Made by a program: the position numbers and the translations under genes | In this document: in pieces, positions 16,904 through 24,399 of the stretch | How positions within the stretch are numbered: the stretch's first letter is position 1 | How the letters are laid out: each line of letters starts with the position of its first letter | From: Rhizobium sp. FKY42 | Lineage (GTDB): Bacteria > Pseudomonadota > Alphaproteobacteria > Rhizobiales > Rhizobiaceae | Direction of reading: 5' to 3' | DNA: 64,000 nt | NCBI RefSeq assembly: GCF_005222835.1 | Contig: NZ_STGA01000016.1 | Coordinates: 1-64,000 of the forward strand | Notes under the pieces: model-generated | Told to the model about the DNA's origin: nothing | The model's database searches: none | What the model saw: the letters and a program-made list of their open reading frames with translations, nothing else

Positions 16904-18277
16904 ATGGCAGATCCAGTCAAACAGGAAATTCGCTTCAACGCGTTCGATATGAACTGTGTCGGGCATATCCAGCAAGGTCTTTGGGCGCATCCGCGTGATC
17001 AGTCGCATCGCTTCAACGAGATCTCCTACTGGATCGACTATGCCCGGCGGCTGGAGGAAGGGCTGTTCGACGGGATCTTCCTGGCCGATGTCGTCGGCGT
17101 CAACGATGTCTATGGCGGAAGTGCCGACGCAGCGCTACGCGGCGCAGCGCAGGTGCCGGTAAACGATCCTCTTCTGTTGGTGCCTGCCATGGCTGCCGTC
17201 ACCAAACATCTTGGTTTCGGCATCACCGCGAACCTAACCTATGACGCGCCCTTCCTGTTTGCGCGGCGCATGTCCACGCTCGATCACCTGACGAACGGAC
17301 GTATCGGCTGGAACATCGTGACGGGCTATCTCGATAGCGCCGCGAAAGCCATAGGGCTGGACCAGCAGGCCGCCCATGATGACCGCTATGATCTGGCGGA
17401 CGAATATATGCAGGTGGTCTATCGCCTGTGGGAGGAAAGCTGGGCCGATGATGCCGTGCGCTTCGACCGCGACAATCATGTTTACGCCGATCCGGCAAAG
17501 GTGCGGGCCACCCGTCATGAGGGCAAGCAATACCGCTTGAACGCCATGCATCTTTCCAGCCCCTCGCCACAGCGAACGCCAGTGCTCTATCAGGCTGGGT
17601 CTTCCACGCGAGGACGGCAATTTGCGGCAACCCATGCGGAATGCGTTTTCGTCAACGGTCAGAAGATGGAAGGCGTTCGCGCCATCGTCGATGACATCAG
17701 GGCAAAAGCCGTGGAACTCGGCCGCTCGGCAAGCGACATCAAGGTCTTCATGGGGGCCACGATCGTCACGGGCAAAACAGCAAAGGACGCGCAGGAAAAG
17801 TTCGAGGAGTACCGCCGCTATGTGAGTTCGGAGGCCGCCCTTGTGCATGCGAGCGCCTCATTGGGCATCGATTTCGCGAAATATGACCTCGACGAACCGA
17901 TCGAAACCGGCAAGAGCAATGCGATTGTCTCGAACGTCGAAGCGGTCAGCCGCAGTGCCGGACCGCAATGGACGAAGCGCAAGCTGCTGGAGCAGATGGT
18001 GCTGGGCAGCCGCCAACCCCCCATGGTCGGCTCTGCGGAAGAGATTGCCGATCAACTGATGGCGTGGGGCCAACAGGCAGGAATCGATGGCTTCAACCTG
18101 TCGCGCACGGTGGTGCCGGAATGTTTCGACGACATCATAGCCCATGTCATCCCGATCCTGCAGGAGCGTGGGGTCTACAAGACCAGCTACCGCGAGGGTA
18201 CGTTGCGCGAAAAACTGTTTGGAGAGCCCCGCCTGCCAGATCGGCATAAAGCTGCGACCTTCCGCCAGAAAGATTGA
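16904..18277 (+). CDS. NtaA/SnaA/DszA-family FMN-dependent monooxygenase
   Basis: A 457-residue luciferase-like (TIM-barrel) monooxygenase using reduced FMN from a separate reductase. Family landmarks are GLWAHPRDQSHRFN near the start, YWIDYARRLEEGLFDGIFLADVVG, the LTNGRIGWNIVTGYLDSAA segment, and PVLYQAGSSTRGRQFAATHAECVF. ATG at 16904 follows AGAGGGA; earlier codons overlap the divergent regulator. NtaA-family enzymes cleave C-N or C-S bonds in nitrilotriacetate, dibenzothiophene or S-substituted cysteines. Neighbouring MFS, amino-acid ABC transporter and aminotransferase genes point to a modified amino acid as substrate (inference). No flavin reductase gene lies in the cluster. Confidence 0.88.
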   Translation: MADPVKQEIRFNAFDMNCVGHIQQGLWAHPRDQSHRFNEISYWIDYARRLEEGLFDGIFLADVVGVNDVYGGSADAALRGAAQVPVNDPLLLVPAMAAVTKHLGFGITANLTYDAPFLFARRMSTLDHLTNGRIGWNIVTGYLDSAAKAIGLDQQAAHDDRYDLADEYMQVVYRLWEESWADDAVRFDRDNHVYADPAKVRATRHEGKQYRLNAMHLSSPSPQRTPVLYQAGSSTRGRQFAATHAECVFVNGQKMEGVRAIVDDIRAKAVELGRSASDIKVFMGATIVTGKTAKDAQEKFEEYRRYVSSEAALVHASASLGIDFAKYDLDEPIETGKSNAIVSNVEAVSRSAGPQWTKRKLLEQMVLGSRQPPMVGSAEEIADQLMAWGQQAGIDGFNLSRTVVPECFDDIIAHVIPILQERGVYKTSYREGTLREKLFGEPRLPDRHKAATFRQKD

Positions 18278-18284
18278 AACGCGA

Positions 18285-19466
18285 ATGCTGCAGGAAAATC
18301 GCTGGCACTTCCTAGGTTGGCTCTGCCTTTCGGTCGTCCTGTCGTTGTCGAGTTGGTTCTCGGCTACGGCCGTTGCACCGGAGATGAGCGCGGCGCTCAC
18401 TTTTCCGGAAGGTTCCTCGGCGTGGCTGACCAATGGCGTTCAAATCGGTTTCGTAACTGGCGCGCTCCTGTCCAGTCTCATCAATCTGCCGGATATCGTG
18501 CGGATGAACCGGCTCGCCGCCGCATCTGCTGCACTGGCAGGGCTTGCGAATGCCGTACTGCTCCTGGAACCGGGTTTCGTCGGCGCGATAGCCTGCCGCT
18601 TCCTCACCGGGTTCGCATTGGCGGGTGTCTATCCACCAGCCATGAAACTGGCCGCCACTTGGTTTCAGCAGGGTCGTGGACTGGCACTTGGCTTCGTGAT
18701 TGGCGCCCTGACCGCGGGCTCTTCCCTACCCCATCTGTTCCGCGGACTGACATCGGGATTGAACTGGCAACTGGTCGTCGTCCTATCGTCTCTTTCCGCC
18801 TTCATCGGCGCAGCCCTCCTGCTCTGGAAAATCGCGGAAGGCCCATACCCCTTCGCTCGCGCGATGTTTGACCCGCGCCAGATCGGCCAGATCATCCGCA
18901 ACCGTGATCTGATGCTGGTGAATGCTGGCTATCTCGGCCATATGTGGGAACTCTATGCGCTCTGGGCCTGGCTTCTGGCCTATCTCAAGGCGGCACCAGC
19001 AGCATTTGCCAATGGTCCTGCGGGTGTCGGATCGCTCGCAACATTTGCAGCTCTGTCTGTAGGCGTCATTGGCTGCATTGCAGGAGGCATTCTGTCCGAC
19101 CGTTTCGGACGCGCCAGAACTACGGCCGGCCTCATGCTCGCCTCCGGCACCTGTGCGCTTCTGGTCGGCTTCCTGTTCAACGGACCCTTCTGGCTGCTGA
19201 TGATCGTCGTGCTGCTCTGGGGTATAACGGTCATCGGCGATAGCGCGCAGTTTTCGGCAGCGGCGACGGAAGTCTCAGAGCGGCACCTCGTCGGCACTGC
19301 CCTGTCCTTCCAGATGGGCCTCGGCTTTAGCCTGACAGTCGTCAGCATTTGGCTTATGCCGAAAATGGCCTCGCTGCTCGGAAGCTGGCAATGGTGTTTT
19401 GCCTTCCTCGCGCCCGGCCCCTTCCTCGGAGCCTGGGCGATGTTGAAGATCAGACGCCACGGTTAG
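18285..19466 (+). CDS. MFS transporter
   Basis: A 393-residue major-facilitator carrier with 12 hydrophobic helices. The loop 2-3 motif is weak, but GGILSDRFGRARTTAGLMLASG in the second half is the standard motif-A repeat. The ATG at 18285 starts 8 bp after the monooxygenase stop, so the two genes form a unit. It could import the monooxygenase substrate or export a product; nothing in the sequence decides. The end overlaps the convergent ABC permease gene by 17 bp. Confidence 0.85.
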   Translation: MLQENRWHFLGWLCLSVVLSLSSWFSATAVAPEMSAALTFPEGSSAWLTNGVQIGFVTGALLSSLINLPDIVRMNRLAAASAALAGLANAVLLLEPGFVGAIACRFLTGFALAGVYPPAMKLAATWFQQGRGLALGFVIGALTAGSSLPHLFRGLTSGLNWQLVVVLSSLSAFIGAALLLWKIAEGPYPFARAMFDPRQIGQIIRNRDLMLVNAGYLGHMWELYALWAWLLAYLKAAPAAFANGPAGVGSLATFAALSVGVIGCIAGGILSDRFGRARTTAGLMLASGTCALLVGFLFNGPFWLLMIVVLLWGITVIGDSAQFSAAATEVSERHLVGTALSFQMGLGFSLTVVSIWLMPKMASLLGSWQWCFAFLAPGPFLGAWAMLKIRRHG

Positions 19467-20262
19467 GGATTCGCTTCTCCAACTGCCGGAAAGAGAAAAC
19501 AAGAATGCCGGTCAGGATGAGATAGATGGCGGCCAGCAGCAAAAGCGGCTCGTAGGTCAGGAACGTATCCTGCCGCACCTTGGAAATGACGGCGTAGACA
19601 TCCACCACCGTCACGGTTGCCACCAGCGGCGTCGACTTCAGCTGGATCACGGTTTCGCCCGTCAGGGTCGGCAGCGTGCGCTGGATCGCACGCGGAAGCC
19701 AGATGCGGCGGAACATGGTGAAACGGCCCATGCCATAGGCCTTGGCAGCTTCCAGCTCGCCCTTCGGCACGCCCGCAAAAGCGCCACGCATGACCTCCCC
19801 TTCATAGGCCGCAAACGAGATGGTCAAGGCAGCAAAGCCATAGGGCCATGCCTGCCGCAGATAGGGCCAGAGGAAGGACTGGCGAATTTCCGGATATTGG
19901 GCAAACAGCGAACCGAGGCCGTAATACAAGAGCCAGAGCTGAAGCAGAAGCGGCGTACCACGGATCAGCGTACAGAAGCCCCGTGCCAGCCAGGCCAGCG
20001 GCTTTGGTCCCGTCACCTGCACCAGTCCCAGAGGAACGGCGAGGATGAACCCGGCAATGGCTGTCGAAAACAGCATGACGACGGTTTCCCAGATGCCCCA
20101 GAGCAGACGCGTCTGGTATTTGGGTATCCAGTCCCAGCGCATGAACCAGGCCATGGAAAGCAGGATGGCCGCGAAGAGAACCATCAGAAAAATGCGATGC
20201 GGCTCGAAGAGGCTGCGCGCCTTCGGCGCCTGATAGGTGGGAATTCCGGTGACTTTGCTCAT
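19450..20262 (-). CDS. Polar amino acid ABC transporter permease (HisM/OccM type)
   Basis: A 270-residue permease of the HAAT family with five or six helices and the EAA loop FAAYEGEVMRGAFAGVPKGELEAAKAYGMGRF, where the coupling helix meets the ATPase. It overlaps the partner permease gene by 4 bp (ATGA). Together with the second permease, the binding protein and the ATPase it forms a complete importer of basic or polar amino acids (histidine/lysine-arginine-ornithine/octopine class). The gene is last in the minus-strand operon and its end overlaps the convergent MFS gene. Confidence 0.9.
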   Translation of the reverse strand: MSKVTGIPTYQAPKARSLFEPHRIFLMVLFAAILLSMAWFMRWDWIPKYQTRLLWGIWETVVMLFSTAIAGFILAVPLGLVQVTGPKPLAWLARGFCTLIRGTPLLLQLWLLYYGLGSLFAQYPEIRQSFLWPYLRQAWPYGFAALTISFAAYEGEVMRGAFAGVPKGELEAAKAYGMGRFTMFRRIWLPRAIQRTLPTLTGETVIQLKSTPLVATVTVVDVYAVISKVRQDTFLTYEPLLLLAAIYLILTGILVFSFRQLEKRIPNRGV

Positions 20263-20990
20263 GCCGCCCCTTCCGGTCTCGCGAAACCGCGACGCGCCCG
20301 CTTTTCAATGATCCCGATGATGAGGTTGGAAACCAGCGTCACCATGAGATAGAGCGCACCGGCCGCAAGAAAGAAGGTGAGGAAGGCCTTGGTCGTGCCA
20401 GCCGCCTGCCGCGTCACGAGCGTCAATTCAGCAAAACCGACGACCGCCAGCAGCGCGGTATCCTTCGTTGCAATCAGCCAGAGGTTCGAAAGGCCCGGAA
20501 TGGCATAGGGCAACATGGCCGGAAAGGTGATGCGGCGAAGCGAAAGCAGAGGCGACATGCCATAGGCACGCGCCGCCTCCAGCTGACCCGGAGGCACCGC
20601 GAGAATGGCGCCGCGCAGAACTTCGGTGGAATAAGCGCCCTGCACCACCCCGATCACGAAAATGCCCGCCGTCAGCCCGCTGATGTCGACTGCGGGAAGG
20701 CCCAGGAGCTGCATAAGCTGGTTCACCGCATCAGTGCCAGCATAGTACAGGATCAGGATCAACACGAGTTCCGGCACGCCGCGCACGACAGTGGTGTAGA
20801 CCTCCAGCAGATCGCGCAGAATGGGGCCGCCCCAGAGCTTGCCCGCCGCGCCGCCAATACCGATGAAAAGCCCGAGTAGATAGCCGCCGATGGCCACCTG
20901 CAGGGACTTCAGAAGGCCCATCAACAGCACGCCACCCCAGCCGGGGGAAGATAAAGACAAAAGGCTCAAGTCAAAACTTGTTGCGCCCAT
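20259..20990 (-). CDS. Polar amino acid ABC transporter permease (HisQ/OccQ type)
   Basis: The second HAAT permease, 243 residues. The EAA loop is GAYSTEVLRGAILAVPPGQLEAARAYGMSPL. The N-terminus MGATSFDLSLLSLSSPGWGGVLLMGLL is typical of HisQ proteins. It follows the binding-protein gene by 121 bp containing a mosaic repeat and a stable stem-loop, and overlaps the downstream permease by 4 bp. It heterodimerises with that permease in the inner membrane. Confidence 0.9.
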   Translation of the reverse strand: MGATSFDLSLLSLSSPGWGGVLLMGLLKSLQVAIGGYLLGLFIGIGGAAGKLWGGPILRDLLEVYTTVVRGVPELVLILILYYAGTDAVNQLMQLLGLPAVDISGLTAGIFVIGVVQGAYSTEVLRGAILAVPPGQLEAARAYGMSPLLSLRRITFPAMLPYAIPGLSNLWLIATKDTALLAVVGFAELTLVTRQAAGTTKAFLTFFLAAGALYLMVTLVSNLIIGIIEKRARRGFARPEGAA

Positions 20991-21011
20991 GGGAAAATGC
21001 TTTCAGGGCTA

Positions 21012-21060
21012 GGAGCAATTCCAGCAAAGGTAGAAACCGGTTTTGCATCCGAAATAAGCA
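21012..21060. repeat. Rhizobial mosaic repeat, copy 1
   Basis: GGAGCAATTCCAGCAAAGG and CCGGTTTTGCATCCG match the core of the elements at 32026-32130 and 51025-51082 (GAGCAtttCCAGCAAAGGTG, GCGGTTTTGCGTCCG). It lies between the binding-protein and permease genes of the amino-acid transporter. It is the most diverged copy and lacks perfect terminal arms. Confidence 0.6.
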
Positions 21061-21062
21061 CA

Positions 21063-21097
21063 CAGCCGGATTTCTTCCCGTCGAAGAAACCCGGCTG
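21063..21097 (-). terminator. Stem-loop after the ABC binding-protein gene
   Basis: CAGCCGG-a-TTTCTTC-ccgtc-GAAGAAA-c-CCGGCTG is a 14-bp stem with one internal mismatch, 15 bp past the binding-protein stop on the minus strand. No strong T-run follows, so it more likely protects the abundant binding-protein mRNA or gives partial termination than full termination. Confidence 0.55.
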
Positions 21098-21111
21098 CAA
21101 CGAAGATCTGC

Positions 21112-21894
21112 TTACTTGCCGTAGATATTGAAGTCGAAATACTTCTTCGAAATAGTATCGTAGGTTCCGTTCGTACGGATGGCCTTGATGGCCGCGTTGA
21201 ACTTGTCCTTCATGGCCGTGTCTTCCTTGCGAAGACCAACGCCGATGCCCGTGCCCAAAATGGCCGGATCGTCCTTCACGTCACCCCGCAGTTCGCAGCA
21301 CGCCTTGCCCGCATCAGACTTCAGGAACGAGTCGAGCGTAATCAAATCGCCCTGAATGGCATCCAGGCGACCGGCGGCGAGGTCACTATTGGCCTCATCC
21401 TGCGTCTGGTATTCCTTGATTTCGGAAACGGACTTGCCGAAATATTTCTGCGCATATTCCGCTTGAATGGTGGAAACCTGAACGCCAAGGATCTTGCCCT
21501 TGAGGCCTTCGGCTGTAGGCTCGAACTTTACGCCCTTAGGGCCAATGACCGATGAAGGCGTGTTGTAATATTTGTCGGAGAAATCGATCGTCTTCTTGCG
21601 CTCGTCGGTGATCGACATCGAACTCATGATGGCGTCGATCTTCTTCGACGTTAGCGCGGGGATGAGGCCGTCAAAGGCAAGCGGCGTCAAAACGCACTTC
21701 AGCTTGGCTTCAGCACAAAGCGCGTCCATGATTTCCACTTCCCAGCCAACCCACTTACCGCTTGCATCCGGCGAGCTGAACGGCGGGTAAGGGCCGGAAT
21801 CGACACCAACCTTCACTTCCTGCGCAGAAGCCGAGGCGAAGGCTGCCGCTGTCATGCACAGCGCCAGGGCGGTGGTACGGACAAAGTTTTTCAT
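21112..21894 (-). CDS. Periplasmic amino acid-binding protein (HisJ/ArgT/OccT type)
   Basis: A 260-residue family-3 solute-binding protein. A signal peptide of about 24 residues ends at ASA. The signature GKWVGWEVEIMDALCAEAKLKC lies near residue 45-70 and DAIMSSMSITDERKKTIDFSDKYY near 85-108. It delivers a polar or basic amino acid, or an opine-like derivative, to the HAAT permeases. A conserved cysteine pair (Cys61/Cys68 type, in LCAEAKLKC) is that of LAO/HisJ proteins. It is encoded first among the membrane-associated genes, 41 bp after the ATPase. Confidence 0.9.
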   Translation of the reverse strand: MKNFVRTTALALCMTAAAFASASAQEVKVGVDSGPYPPFSSPDASGKWVGWEVEIMDALCAEAKLKCVLTPLAFDGLIPALTSKKIDAIMSSMSITDERKKTIDFSDKYYNTPSSVIGPKGVKFEPTAEGLKGKILGVQVSTIQAEYAQKYFGKSVSEIKEYQTQDEANSDLAAGRLDAIQGDLITLDSFLKSDAGKACCELRGDVKDDPAILGTGIGVGLRKEDTAMKDKFNAAIKAIRTNGTYDTISKKYFDFNIYGK

Positions 21895-21935
21895 GATTTC
21901 CCCTTTCTAGATTTTTTGAATTTTGCTGTTACGCA

Positions 21936-22709
21936 TTAGTGAATGGAGCTGATGAACTTCTTCAGCCGCTCCGATTGAGGGTTTTCGAAGATGGCCTCTG
22001 GCGGACCTTGCTCCTCGATAACGCCGCCATGCAGATAGATGACGTGGCTCGCCACCTGTCGCGCAAATTTCATTTCGTGGGTTACGAGGATCATCGTGCG
22101 GTTCTCTTTGGCGAGATCTCCGATCACGGAAAGAACCTCGCCGACCAGTTCTGGATCGAGCGCCGATGTCGGTTCATCGAAGAGCATCACCAGCGGCTGG
22201 ATGGCAAGCGCCCGTGCAATGGCCGCGCGCTGCTGCTGGCCACCGGACAAAAATGCCGGATAGGCATCGCGCTTTTCGTAAAGCCCCACGCGGCGAAGCA
22301 GAGCCTCGGCCACGACAATCGCCTGATCCTTCGGCTGACCGAGAACATGCACCGGCACTTCGATGACGTTTTGCAGGACCGTCATATGCTGCCAGAGGTT
22401 GAAACTCTGGAACACCATGCCAAGCTTGGTACGGATGCGCTGGATTTGTCGGCGGTTGGCTGGCATCAGCCCGCCGCGGCCATCCTGCTTCATCTCGATC
22501 GTTTCACCGTGAATGGTCACGCTGCCCGCTGTTGGAAGCTCCAGCATGTTGATGCATCTGAGAAAGGTGGATTTCCCCGATCCGCTCCCACCGATAAGGG
22601 CGATCACATCCCCTTGGCTGGCAGAGAGGGAAACCCCCTTCAAAACCTCCAGCGGACCAAAACGCTTGTACAGATCGCGAACTTCAATGGCTTGCGCCTT
22701 GTCCGTCAT
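21936..22709 (-). CDS. Polar amino acid ABC transporter ATP-binding protein (HisP/OccP type)
   Basis: A 257-residue ATPase subunit. Walker A GGSGSGKST, signature LSGGQQQR, Walker B VMLFDEPTSALD and the H-loop VTHEM are all intact. The start MTDKAQAIEVRDLYKRFG at 22709 has GAAGG five bases upstream; a frame to 22820 begins in an unlikely region. It drives the HisQ/HisM-type permeases and begins the transporter operon, divergent from the aminotransferase. The shared 286-bp region 22710-22995 probably holds both promoters. Confidence 0.92.
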   Translation of the reverse strand: MTDKAQAIEVRDLYKRFGPLEVLKGVSLSASQGDVIALIGGSGSGKSTFLRCINMLELPTAGSVTIHGETIEMKQDGRGGLMPANRRQIQRIRTKLGMVFQSFNLWQHMTVLQNVIEVPVHVLGQPKDQAIVVAEALLRRVGLYEKRDAYPAFLSGGQQQRAAIARALAIQPLVMLFDEPTSALDPELVGEVLSVIGDLAKENRTMILVTHEMKFARQVASHVIYLHGGVIEEQGPPEAIFENPQSERLKKFISSIH

Positions 22710-22995
22710 ATTACCTTCACCGTCGGCATCTATCTGCCGATCAACTCTTGCCAACTGTTCCCCCAGCATTTCTTCTTGTGAGGCAGTGCTGGCGCTGCGA
22801 TTAAGCACTAACTTTTGCACTTGTTCGAAAATTACTCAAGCACTTAAAAATCTCGCTCCCGGCTCGGAAGCGGGCATCCAGAGCTTTGCTGCCGCTCCTC
22901 ACAAAATCTGAGAACGAACAGTTTGCATGATCGCATTGCCGTGGCCGGAGGATCACGCTAAACGGCCTGACATTGATTTCAACGGAGGATTTGCC

Positions 22996-24201
22996 GTGCG
23001 CTATGCATCCATCACCGATCGCCTTGCCGATCTTGGTTCCGGTCGCTGGGCATTGCATCTTGCAGCCCGGCGAATGAAGGCGGAAGGGCAACCCATCATC
23101 GAATTGACGATCGGTGAGCCGGACATGCCTCCGCACGAAGACCTTTTGGCCGAGTGCTCCCGCGCCATGTATGCGGGCCGTACCCGTTATTCCAATGGCC
23201 GGGGCGAACCTGCCGTCCTGAAAGCGCTGGTAAACAAGTATTCCAATCGACGTCCGGGCGTGACGGAAAAGAACTTTCTCTGCTTTCCAGGTACTCAGAC
23301 CGCACTTTTCGCAGTGATGATGGGGCTGGCCGAAGCAGGCGACGGCATATTGGTGGGCGATCCGCTCTACGCGACCTATGAGGGAGTCATCGCCTCCACG
23401 GGCGCGCATATCATCCCGGTGCCACTGCGGCCCGAGAACCGCTTCCATATGCAGGCAGCAGATCTTGAACGCGCCATCACGCCGGAAGCGCGCGTGCTTC
23501 TGCTCAACACGCCGCACAATCCGACCGGCGCCGTCCTCACGGAACAGGAAATCGCAGCAATTGGCGCAGTCTGCCGCAAGCACGACCTCTGGATCGTGTG
23601 CGACGAAGTCTATGAACAGCTGATTTTCGGCGAAGGCTTCGCCTCTCCTTTCGACATGCCGGAGCTAGCGGAACGTACAATTGTTGTTTCGTCGATCTCC
23701 AAATCTCACGCGGCGCCGGGCTTCCGCAGCGGCTGGGCAGCGGGACCGGAAGAGTTCTGCGAAAAGCTTTTACCCGTTTCTGAAACCATGCTGTTCGGCG
23801 TGCAGCCCTTTATCTCCGATATGACGGCGCTGGCCCTGTCACGCCCCTTCGAGACGGCGGGCATCATGCGTGACAATTACAGCCGCCGTGCCGCAATCGT
23901 CGAGAAAACGCTGGCCGGAAGCAACCTCCTGAAACCCATGATGCCGGAAGGCGGCATGTTCGTGGTAGTGGATGTGACGGCGACAGGCCTCGGCGGAGCC
24001 GATTATGCCTGGGAACTGCTGCGCAAGGAGCAGGTGGCCGTCATGCCGGGCTCTTCCTTTGGCCATCAGGCGGCGGGGTTCATCCGGATTTCGCTGACCG
24101 TACCGGATGATGTTCTGGAACAAGCAGTCCGCCGCATGGCAAGCCTTGCAGGACGGCTGGCTGCCATGCCCGCCGAAGAACGGGCGCAACTGGGCGCCTG
24201 A
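22996..24201 (+). CDS. Class I PLP-dependent aminotransferase
   Basis: A 401-residue fold-type I aminotransferase of the aspartate-aminotransferase group. It shows IELTIGEPDMPP near the start, NTPHNPTGAVLT, CDEVYEQLIF, and the PLP-lysine motif SISKSHAAPGFRSGWAAG. GTG at 22996 follows GGAGG by seven bases and is preferred over ATG at 22927. It is divergent from the amino-acid importer, so the importer's substrate is probably deaminated here to a 2-oxo acid. A strong terminator follows. Confidence 0.9.
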   Translation: MRYASITDRLADLGSGRWALHLAARRMKAEGQPIIELTIGEPDMPPHEDLLAECSRAMYAGRTRYSNGRGEPAVLKALVNKYSNRRPGVTEKNFLCFPGTQTALFAVMMGLAEAGDGILVGDPLYATYEGVIASTGAHIIPVPLRPENRFHMQAADLERAITPEARVLLLNTPHNPTGAVLTEQEIAAIGAVCRKHDLWIVCDEVYEQLIFGEGFASPFDMPELAERTIVVSSISKSHAAPGFRSGWAAGPEEFCEKLLPVSETMLFGVQPFISDMTALALSRPFETAGIMRDNYSRRAAIVEKTLAGSNLLKPMMPEGGMFVVVDVTATGLGGADYAWELLRKEQVAVMPGSSFGHQAAGFIRISLTVPDDVLEQAVRRMASLAGRLAAMPAEERAQLGA

Positions 24202-24240
24202 CCACCTGTGACCTTCGACACGGCTCAGCCGGGATTGAGT

Positions 24241-24273
24241 TGACCGGAACATCCATTGTTGCGGTCATTTTTT
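24241..24273 (+). terminator. Terminator after the aminotransferase gene
   Basis: TGACCG...CGGTCA with an inner AAC/GTT pairing and six consecutive T residues, 40 bp past the aminotransferase stop. It separates that gene from the ABC protein gene at 24400. Confidence 0.75.
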
Positions 24274-24300
24274 GCGCTCGCCTTGCATATTGGGTAACCT

Positions 24301-24321
24301 TGACGGATGTCAGGTCCGTCA
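24301..24321. promoter_or_regulatory. Inverted repeat upstream of the SbmA/YddA-like gene
   Basis: TGACGGA-N7-TCCGTCA, perfect 7-bp arms centred 89 bp before the start codon. It has no following T-run and sits after the previous gene's terminator, so an operator is more likely than a terminator. No regulator gene is adjacent, so its protein is unknown. Confidence 0.45.
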
Positions 24322-24399
24322 GCGGCAAGCTTGGTGATTTAGAATTAACACTTAGCCCCCGATAACAGGCGCAGCAGAAGCTTCTGCCCGGACCGCGTA

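Noticed and set aside
22801-23583. Open minus-strand frame opposite the aminotransferase
   Set aside because: It overlaps a confident aminotransferase gene and its translation has no family features.
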